Origin: DSYU01 sp964437595
GTDB lineage: Bacteria; Chloroflexota; Anaerolineae; Anaerolineales; Anaerolineaceae
NCBI GenBank assembly: GCA_964437595.1
Contig: CAYTHO010000002.1
Coordinates: forward strand, 62,001-126,000
Direction: 5' to 3'
DNA: 64,000 bases
A program made the position numbers and the translations under genes. A model generated the notes under the pieces. It did no database searches. It saw only the letters and a list, made by a program, of their open reading frames with translations, and was not told the origin of the DNA. This document shows positions 54,022-61,900 of the stretch, piece by piece (the stretch's first letter is position 1; each line of letters begins with the position of its first letter).

Positions 54022-54750
54022 ATGCGCATACTGGTTCTATCTGATATCCATGCAAACTTAACCGCTCTGGAAACCGTCCTTGAGGACGCGGGAGCGGTAG
54101 ATGCTGTCTGGTGTCTTGGCGACATTGTCGGCTACGGACCAGACCCCAACGAATGCGTTGCCCGTATCCGCGGATTGCAAAACCTGGTTTGCCTGCTTGG
54201 CAACCATGACGCCGCCGCTTTGAGCCGCATACCAATTGAAACCTTCAACCAGGATGCACGTCGTTCAATTGAATGGATGCAGGATGTACTGACCAAGGAA
54301 AGCTATATTTTCCTTTCACAGCTTCCCGAAACAGTGGTTACCGGGCAGGTTACACTCGTCCACGGCAGTCCACGGAACCCGGTTTGGGAGTACATTCTTG
54401 ATCTGCATAACGCTGCGCAAAATATGGAATACTTCGATACCCAGGTCTGCATGGTTGGGCACACCCATCTACCTATCGCGTACCGCGCTGATCCAAAGAC
54501 CAGCCAGCTGCATTGGGCAGTTCCTCCTGAAGGTGAATGCGTCCAGCTCGATACACGCTCAATCGTCAACCCTGGTTCGGTGGGGCAGCCCCGCGACCAC
54601 GACCCGCGCTCTTCGTACGCAATCTTTTACCCAGAAACCAACGGCTGGGAAATTCACCGTGTGGATTATGATATTCGCGCAGTTCAAAAGCGCATCCGCA
54701 CCGCCGCGCTGCCAATGCGCCACGCGTTGAGGCTGATGGAAGGTTGGTAG
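54022..54750 (+). CDS. Calcineurin-like metallophosphoesterase
   Basis: A 242-residue protein from ATG 54022 (MRILVLSDIHANL), the normal family start; the longer ORF overlaps the upstream gene. All metal-binding blocks are present: DIHANL, GDIVGYGPDPNEC, GNHDAA, HGSP and GHTHLP. It belongs to the YfcE/DUF2436-like single-domain phosphodiesterases. The substrate is not readable. A terminator hairpin follows directly. Confidence 0.93.
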   Translation: MRILVLSDIHANLTALETVLEDAGAVDAVWCLGDIVGYGPDPNECVARIRGLQNLVCLLGNHDAAALSRIPIETFNQDARRSIEWMQDVLTKESYIFLSQLPETVVTGQVTLVHGSPRNPVWEYILDLHNAAQNMEYFDTQVCMVGHTHLPIAYRADPKTSQLHWAVPPEGECVQLDTRSIVNPGSVGQPRDHDPRSSYAIFYPETNGWEIHRVDYDIRAVQKRIRTAALPMRHALRLMEGW

Positions 54751-54758
54751 ATATAACG

Positions 54759-54789
54759 ACTGGGGAAATCACGATTTGATTTCCCCAGT
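54759..54789 (+). terminator. Terminator hairpin after the metallophosphoesterase
   Basis: ACTGGGGAAATC (54759-54770) and GATTTCCCCAGT (54778-54789) form a perfect 12-bp stem with a 7-base loop. A modest T-rich tract (ATCTTTT) follows a few bases later. Confidence 0.7.
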
Positions 54790-54866
54790 TATGAATCTTT
54801 TGGAACTTTCGCTCATCCTTTTCGTCTTGATAATAGAAGCCGCCATTCGATTTTAGGAGAGAAGAA

Positions 54867-55823
54867 ATGTCCAAGCACATCGTTTTATTCCTGATGATTT
54901 TTCTGATGCTTTTAAGCGGGTGCCAATCTGCAGCAGCCACACAGTCTGCGATGCCCCTGGCTGCGCCAGGAGAGGCGAATTTTGGCGCACCGGCCAGTGA
55001 TGGATTTGGAGCCGGTCGAGAAAGGGAATCGGCAAAGGATTTAGAATCCCAATCCCAGAGCGAACCGGGCGCTAACCGCCTGGTGATACGCAATGCCAAC
55101 CTGACTATTGTAGTAGCGGATCCAGCCCAGGCAGTAACTACCGTTATCCACATGGCAGAAGAGATGGATGGGTTCGTGGTGAGTTCCAACCTGTATAAAA
55201 CCACATCCCGCAGCGGGCAGGAGTACCCTGAAGCCAACATTACGGTACGCGTACCGGCGGAAAGGCTAAATGAAGCTCTCGCGCAGATCAAAGCGCTGGT
55301 TAAGGATCCCGAAAAAGATATTCTCGCTGAGAACGTCAGCGGGCAGGATGTAACCAAGGAATATACCGACCTGCAGTCACGCCTGACCAACCTGCAAAAC
55401 ACTGAAGCCCAACTGCGCGAGATTCAGGCCTCGGCCACCAAGACCGAGGATGTGCTGGCAGTATATAATCAGCTTACTCAGGTGCGTGAGGAAATTGAGA
55501 TTATTCAGGGCCAGATCCAATACTATAAAGAATCGGCAGCCATGTCAGCTATCGCGGTTCAGATCAAAGCTCTGGATTCGATCCAGCCACTGGAAATCGG
55601 CGGATGGCGCCCGGCAGGCGTAGCCCGTGATGCCGCTCAGGCGCTGATCGACACCCTCCAGTTCCTTGGTAGTGCGGCTATCTGGCTGATCATCTTCTTT
55701 GTTCCGATCGGCCTGGTAATCTTCCTGCCCCTGCGTTTCTTATGGTGGCTGTTCCGCCGCAACCGCAAACCCAAGCTGCAGGCACCCCCGCCCCAACCGC
55801 CGGCCCCGCAGAACCCAACCTGA
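54867..55823 (+). CDS. DUF4349 lipoprotein with coiled coil and C-terminal membrane anchor
   Basis: A 318-residue protein with lipobox LLSGC (Cys19). The DUF4349 domain (about 72-265) shows RLVIRNANLTIVV, EMDGFVVSS and VRVPAERLNEAL, then a coiled coil (KEYTDLQSRLTNLQNTEAQL onward). A C-terminal membrane segment (about 268-295) is followed by a basic, Pro-rich tail. The mix of lipid anchor and transmembrane helix would hold both ends at the membrane. Function is unknown; related proteins are found near stress and envelope genes. GGAGAGAAG precedes the ATG. Confidence 0.9.
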   Translation: MSKHIVLFLMIFLMLLSGCQSAAATQSAMPLAAPGEANFGAPASDGFGAGRERESAKDLESQSQSEPGANRLVIRNANLTIVVADPAQAVTTVIHMAEEMDGFVVSSNLYKTTSRSGQEYPEANITVRVPAERLNEALAQIKALVKDPEKDILAENVSGQDVTKEYTDLQSRLTNLQNTEAQLREIQASATKTEDVLAVYNQLTQVREEIEIIQGQIQYYKESAAMSAIAVQIKALDSIQPLEIGGWRPAGVARDAAQALIDTLQFLGSAAIWLIIFFVPIGLVIFLPLRFLWWLFRRNRKPKLQAPPPQPPAPQNPT

Positions 55824-55845
55824 TGAAGATGTGAGATGATTATGT

Positions 55846-55878
55846 AATAGGGTGAGCGGAGATTCCGTTCACCCTATT
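55846..55878. terminator. Bidirectional terminator between convergent genes
   Basis: A 15-bp stem (55846-55860 with 55864-55878, one G-T pair) with a GAT loop lies between the end of the plus-strand DUF4349 gene and the end of the minus-strand hydrolase gene. Confidence 0.7.
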
Positions 55879-55886
55879 GCGTTTAT

Positions 55887-57497
55887 TTAAGGGGTAAAGA
55901 AGCGGTAGTAAGGGCAGCCCGCGCGTGTTGCTCGCAGCGCCTGCATATCGACCACCTGATCAAAAACCAGACGTTCAGGAATATAATCATCCTCTCCAAT
56001 GCGGAAGCAGCCATTCCCCAGGGGAACGAGGATTTCTTCATCACCGGACGGCTCGCACAGGATAAGCTGCCCTTTCCGGGTATAAACGCGGAAGTTCGTC
56101 GCCCACGGATCGTGCGAGCGATAATGCCCGGTATACCCAGCCCATTCTACTGGCGTTTCGATCTGATCCGGCTCCTGGATACCATCGCGGGTAAACCACA
56201 TCGGGCCATAGCTAGCTTCAGTCACATGACCATCGGGCGAGCGCCCAAAGCGTAGCGGGTAGAGATCCCAGTCTGGGTGGTTGGTGTAGAAGCTATCAAT
56301 GGCCCGCTGCTCGAGTGGAACGCGCTGCTCGCCGCCGCATTTGAGGTAAAGATGGTGGTGTTCTGCTTCTAAGGCAAGGGTACATTCTCCTGAATGAAAG
56401 ACCCCGGCATAATCCTGAGGATTGCTGATATGGGTAAAGTCCGGCAGCGGCGGCGAATCGGGAAGCTCCATGCCCAAATACGCGGCGCGGAAAAATTCCA
56501 GCGCCAGGAAGGAAGCCCGCGGTGGGTAGGGTTGGCTGCTTAACAGTACCGTTCCCAGCCCGTTGTCAAGGTCAAGCCACAGGTAAGCTTCGTATCCCGG
56601 AACATCGCCACCATGCCCGGCTACCCGGTAGCCTTCATCCTCAAACAGGTACAACCCATAGCTGTATACCTCGCCATCATCCTCGATCATAGGCGTGATC
56701 AGCTTCTGATAGCTGGCCTCTGATATCAACCGTCCGTGCGGTCCTCGACCCTTATTAAGAAGCATGCGCGCGTAACGAGCCATATCTTCCCCGCAGGAAA
56801 CGATGCATCCATCACCGGAGTTGGTTTCTACCCAGGCAGCCTGTACCAGCGGATGGCAAGAGTGGCTCGGACGGTCATCGTACAAATCCCGGTAGCCTGC
56901 AGCCATTTGCGGGCGCAGCGCACTGGTGGTAATGGCATAAGTGTGATGCATCTCCAAAGGTTCCAGGATTTTCTCGCGGATCAGATCGGCGTACGATTTT
57001 CCAGTGACTGCCTGCAGCACCAGGCCCAGCAATTTATAGCCTGTATCCGAGTACCAGAAATGCGTTCCCGGCGCAAATCCCACTGCCTGATCCCGCAGCG
57101 CAAAAACCTCACTGCGTGGATCGGGTGAAAAGTCAGTACCACGAGGCAGCCCCGATGTATGGGTCAGCAAATGATGGACAGTGATCGGTTCGAATGATGA
57201 CTGCACCTCAAACCAGGGCAGGTAATTCTTTACCGGTGCATGCAAATCCAACAGCTCATCCTCGCTAGCTTGCAGGGTAGCAATCGCCGTAAACGATTTT
57301 CCCACGGAGCCAATCGCAAACAGGTGGTTCGCCTGTATTGGTGTTTTCGCATCCAGGCTGGCATAGCCATGCCCAAACAGGTGCATCTGCTCAATCCGGT
57401 CGGTCAATGCCATTACCAGAGCAGGCGTATGGTAAGCCCGCATACGCTCCTTCAGGCACTGTTCCAACTGGTCGAATGCTTCTCGAATATGCGCCAT
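55887..57497 (-). CDS. Beta-lactamase-fold serine hydrolase (class C / penicillin-binding-protein-like)
   Basis: I start it at ATG 57497, preceded by AGGAGGAGAGG, giving 536 residues; a longer ORF to 57644 lacks a better site. The serine-hydrolase motifs are SVGK at 64-67 (nucleophile Ser64, Lys67), YSD at 149-151 in place of YxN, and HGGDVPGY for the third motif. After the beta-lactamase domain (to about 370) comes a beta-rich C-terminal domain, as in D-aminopeptidase- and esterase-like family members. No signal peptide is present with this start, so it seems cytoplasmic, which argues against a role in penicillin resistance. Substrate unknown. Confidence 0.85.
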   Translation of the reverse strand: MAHIREAFDQLEQCLKERMRAYHTPALVMALTDRIEQMHLFGHGYASLDAKTPIQANHLFAIGSVGKSFTAIATLQASEDELLDLHAPVKNYLPWFEVQSSFEPITVHHLLTHTSGLPRGTDFSPDPRSEVFALRDQAVGFAPGTHFWYSDTGYKLLGLVLQAVTGKSYADLIREKILEPLEMHHTYAITTSALRPQMAAGYRDLYDDRPSHSCHPLVQAAWVETNSGDGCIVSCGEDMARYARMLLNKGRGPHGRLISEASYQKLITPMIEDDGEVYSYGLYLFEDEGYRVAGHGGDVPGYEAYLWLDLDNGLGTVLLSSQPYPPRASFLALEFFRAAYLGMELPDSPPLPDFTHISNPQDYAGVFHSGECTLALEAEHHHLYLKCGGEQRVPLEQRAIDSFYTNHPDWDLYPLRFGRSPDGHVTEASYGPMWFTRDGIQEPDQIETPVEWAGYTGHYRSHDPWATNFRVYTRKGQLILCEPSGDEEILVPLGNGCFRIGEDDYIPERLVFDQVVDMQALRATRAGCPYYRFFTP

Positions 57498-57654
57498 CGC
57501 CCTCTCCTCCTGAACTACGATCTTTCGCGTGTGCAGCGCTGCTCGTTGGGCCATTATAGTCTCTTTTCCGGTCTTTTTGGAGGGATTTTCCTTGCTATAG
57601 GCTGGAGCAAGGAATATGCAGCAGGTTTTGGTTATCCTGTCCATCTCAAGGATT

Positions 57655-57691
57655 AAAAAAGCTGCCCTACCGAATGTCGGATGGGCAGCTT
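57655..57691 (-). terminator. Rho-independent terminator after the DUF362 gene
   Basis: AAGCTGCCC and GGGCAGCTT (57659-57667 and 57683-57691) form the main stem, with CCGA/TCGG continuing it inside. On the minus strand it is followed by a run of T. It separates the DUF362 gene from the hydrolase gene. Confidence 0.88.
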
Positions 57692-57713
57692 ATAAACCTA
57701 AATAATCATGCGC

Positions 57714-58877
57714 CTAGCTCGCGGCAATATACTGCATTCCCCCACCAAACACCTGCTCAACCGGATAAACATCTACCAGCTCATACTGGCGGGAGCCCAT
57801 ACCCAATTGTTCGCCATATTTTGTCACCAGGTAAGGATCCTTGAGCGGCCCGTGCAGTACCTGGAAGGGATGCCCCTCACGAGTGTGGATTTCCATTACA
57901 GTGGGCAGGTTTTCCTCGATCAGCTTCGTCTCACCGGTTTTATCCAGAATGGCGGTTTCCAACGCTATGATGTCATTGGATCCAAACACCCCGGCATCCG
58001 GTAGAATCGGCATGCTAGTAAAGCCGAAGCAGTCGCACAGCGGAGTGATCTGAGTCGCCAGGGCCAGGTGGGTAACCTTTTCTGGGGCAAAGGTTGAAAG
58101 GGAAATGGAAGCGCTGATCGCGCAGGCTTCCTGGAAAGCGGAGAAATTCTCTGGAATTAGTTTCAGGCTGCCTTCTGGGGCAACCTTCAAACAGCGCCCG
58201 CACTGGTTGCACTGCTCATAATGAATATGGATGTCGCCAGGGTTGTTCTTATCCTCAACCAGCGCTTGCTGGGGGCATGAAGCCAAAATGCGCTCGAATG
58301 TTTGACGATCCGGGCACAGCTCACGGAACCAATACTTTTCGTAATGCATTACATCGTGCATTGCGCTGCGGGTCACTCCGGTCATGCAGCCAAGTGCCAG
58401 GTTTTTGATCGCCGCTCCAAAACCACAGCTTGGGTGGCCTTTAACATGCGCAAAATTGATCAGGAAACTGGCATCCTCGATCATACCACCCACGTGCCAC
58501 TCCTGAATGCTCTTGTAAGGCCGCTGGTGTGTGTACTGGTAGCCATCCTTGATTCCAGCAGTCGGGAAAATGGGGCAGCCCAGAACTTCCTGGCTGTACC
58601 CGCGCTGATGCGCATTCAGCGTATCCCACCAAAGATCTGTAATAAACGGTGATCCACCACCATCGAGCACGGCCTGTACAACTCGCCGAACAAAAACAGG
58701 GTGCAGCGTTGAATACCCCATATTGTTCCCAGAATGGATCTTGATCGCAACCGTCTCTCCTTTCACCCGCTCGCGGATATTCAGGCGTTCGATAATGCGG
58801 TCCAGCTTTGCCGGTAGCGTTTCTTCCGCTTGCCAGCGCGCCTGGCGTGGCGAACCATAGTAAACCGTGCTTGCCAT
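57714..58877 (-). CDS. DUF362 iron-sulfur protein
   Basis: A 387-residue protein with a strong AGGAGGAG site before the ATG. DUF362 features are the N-terminal VAIKIHSGNN, the FINFAHVKGHPSCGFGAAIKN stretch and SNDIIALE near the end. A ferredoxin-like insert (about 185-240) has one CxxCxxC (EQCNQCGRC) plus one upstream CP (SCPQQAL), enough for a single [4Fe-4S] cluster; the second cluster of normal 8Fe ferredoxins is missing because the place of its closing Cys-Pro reads KVAPEG. The reaction of DUF362 proteins is not known to me. It forms its own unit with a terminator. Confidence 0.87.
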   Translation of the reverse strand: MASTVYYGSPRQARWQAEETLPAKLDRIIERLNIRERVKGETVAIKIHSGNNMGYSTLHPVFVRRVVQAVLDGGGSPFITDLWWDTLNAHQRGYSQEVLGCPIFPTAGIKDGYQYTHQRPYKSIQEWHVGGMIEDASFLINFAHVKGHPSCGFGAAIKNLALGCMTGVTRSAMHDVMHYEKYWFRELCPDRQTFERILASCPQQALVEDKNNPGDIHIHYEQCNQCGRCLKVAPEGSLKLIPENFSAFQEACAISASISLSTFAPEKVTHLALATQITPLCDCFGFTSMPILPDAGVFGSNDIIALETAILDKTGETKLIEENLPTVMEIHTREGHPFQVLHGPLKDPYLVTKYGEQLGMGSRQYELVDVYPVEQVFGGGMQYIAAS

Positions 58878-58997
58878 TACGCTCCTCCTAATGTAGTGAA
58901 TAATCTACGGAAATTTTAATTCTGATGCGAAATTTTACCCTGGTTCAGCGAAGTTATGGAAGCCTTTCAGATTCGTAAAGGAAGCCCCGGCGCTCGG

Positions 58998-61900
58998 TTA
59001 CGCGGAAGCGGCCAGGGTAAAAAAGAAGGTAGCACCGTGGTGCGCTATACTTTCTGCCCAAATCCGCCCACCATGCCGCTGAATGATCCGCCGCACAGTC
59101 GCCAAGCCAATTCCTGTGCCCTCGAACTCGCTGTGGGTATGTAACCGTTCAAAGGGATTAAACAGTTTATTCACATACGCCATGTCGAAACCAGCACCAT
59201 CGTCCCGTACATAATAAACGCGCTCTCCCTGCTGGATCAGGCACCCAAACTCGATCTTTGCCCGCTCGTGCTTGCCGGTAAATTTAAAGGCATTACCGAG
59301 AATGTTTTCCATCACAATCCAAAGCAGCCCGCTGTCTCCCCGAACAGAAACTCCAGGCATTATGACCCAATCAATAACACGCTCGGGCTGGGATTCGTGC
59401 AAACGATCCGCAATCTGTCTCGCCATTTCACTTAAGTCAATGGTTTCTAGCTGCATCTCCTGCCTTGTAACCCGAGAAAGCTGCAGTAGACTATCGATGA
59501 TCAAGCGCATCTGAACATTCGCCTCAATGATGCGTTGTAAAAATCCCCTTCCTTCCGCGTTTAATTGGTCTCCATAATCTTCGAGAAGCGCTTGACTAAA
59601 GCCCTGGAGGCTGCGTAGTGGTGCACGTAAATCGTGTGAGACGGAGTATGAGAAGGACTCTAGTTCCTGGTTTATTTCTTCAAGCTGGCGCGTGCGTTTA
59701 TTTACTTCAGCTTCCAGGTTACCATATAAATGCGCATTATCGATCGAGATTGCCATTTGCGCCGACAACAGGTTTAATAATTCCAAACGGTCGGCGGTAA
59801 AAGCCCGGGCGATCAGGTTATTTTCAAGATACAAAATGCCGTTCAACTTTCCGCGGTTAGCAAGCTGCAGACATAATACCGATCGCACTTTGTTCTTTCG
59901 AATATAGGGATCCTCACTGAATTGGCCCGCGGCGGCATCATCCAGCACCATATTCTGGTGGCTCTGCACAACATAGGCAATCAGGCTGGTAGGAATCTTC
60001 AAGGAATCGCGGATCTTCTCTCCCTGTAACAGTTCCACCTCATTGCTGTCCACCGTCCCTTCTGCCTTAACCATCCAATCGCCATTTTCTTCCAGCAGTA
60101 GAACACCCCGCTGAGCTCCTGCATTTTCTAGAATAATCTGCAGCATTCGCTTCAGTAGCGGGGCAAGCTCAATTTCCACAGCTATGGCTTGTGATGCTTT
60201 AATAACAGTTGCCAAATCGAGATTTGGTACTTCTACAGAAGGCTCGGCGCCCACCCCCCTGTTAAATATATCCACTACTGGTTTTGTTATATGGCTGGGA
60301 GTGCTGACGCCCAATACATTTGGATATCGTTGTTCAAGCTGCGCTATTTTTTTTCTGGCTCCCCAGCGCTGATAAGCCTCTTTTGCCTCAGTCAGGTAAA
60401 GCCTGGCAATTCTCTCCTTGCCCCACGCCAGGAAAAATCGCGCGGTAAGCTCAAGCGCCAGAGCTTCATCCTGAAGAAAACCATTTTCCCTGGCAAATGT
60501 AATAGCGCGCTCGTATGCCTCAAAGGCGGCCAATGTTTTTTTTATTACTCTCTGCCGTTCGGCCTCCACAAGTTCGAGCTTGTGGCGAAAGTTTACTGGG
60601 CTCTTAGCTGCCCAACGCCTCAGTTTATCCAGATTTTTCGCAACTTGCGCCAACAAAACTGTCTGGCTATCTGTCGGACTATCAGGAACCAAGGCAAGTT
60701 TTACCAGAGAATCATAGAAGTAATGCAATACCACGGCCATCGATCCCTGGACTCCATCCAGATACTGCTCCGATTGCCTGGCATACTGCGAAGCTTTTGT
60801 ATAATCTTCGAACAGATACGATAGGATTAATTTTTGAAGCAACAGGTTATGCAGTGCGGGAATTTCACCCGTTTCTAGGTAAACCCGAGTTTGTCGTTGC
60901 ACATCCTGTTCCCAGTTTTTATCATTCGGTTCATCAGGGATCAGGCCGGGCTGGTCTGGTCCGTCTAGCAGGCTCAGGACAGCTTGCAGCAAGGTTCCAC
61001 AATAATTGTAGGAGCTTTCCTGGTGGTGGCTGTCAATCGCGGCCCGGCAGAAAGTTATTTCCGAGGCGAGCTCATCCAGGTTCCGCCCAGCGTAATAACT
61101 GTTCATCAAATGGTAACTGACGCTGTAACAGGCAAATTCAAAATCACCCGTTTCTAATCCAGCATGATAGGCTTCTAACAAGGGCGATAGAGTTTCGGAT
61201 AGGGGATGTTTCCAATGATGGATAAATCCGTAATATTGGAAATAATTTCTAGTAAAAACCTCATTTGCATCAAATCTTTGCAACAGACGAAGCGCAAGTT
61301 GCCCAAATTTATACCCGCGTTCAATATCATCCAAAACCCCACATAAAAGGGTTCCATAAGATGCATATGCGTAAATGGAGGTTGGCGTGTTACCATGCTG
61401 AATTGAAAGGATAAGCTGGCGACCAACCAGCAAGGGGAATAATGATGGCGCAGAGAAATTTGCTGTACCGCCAATACTGGATAAAATGCGCATTACGGCC
61501 AGGCTCTCCGGATCGGTCATGATCGGTAGAGATTCTAGATCAGCAATGGATTTCCCTTCCAGTTCCAAGTTTACTTCCCTGAACATATTCTCAAGGTCTT
61601 CTGGGCCAGGGTTTTCTGGAAAAACAATTCCAAACTCGCCCAACACCTTTAACCCAAGCTTCAGTGCTGGCTTCAGTTGATAACTGGCGATACTGGACTG
61701 AATGAGGATTTCATATACTTTCACCCGGTCGAGCAGCGGATGCGCTCGATCCAACACCAGGCCTGCGCATCGCTCTACTTCCTCAAAATCATTCGAAAGG
61801 TAGGCCAGTTCTGCCAGATCACTATGCAAAGATAGAGAAAGCTCGTAGCAGGTTTCCCAGGCGTCCGGAGGAAGGAGTTTTTCTCCGGTTCTCAGATAAT

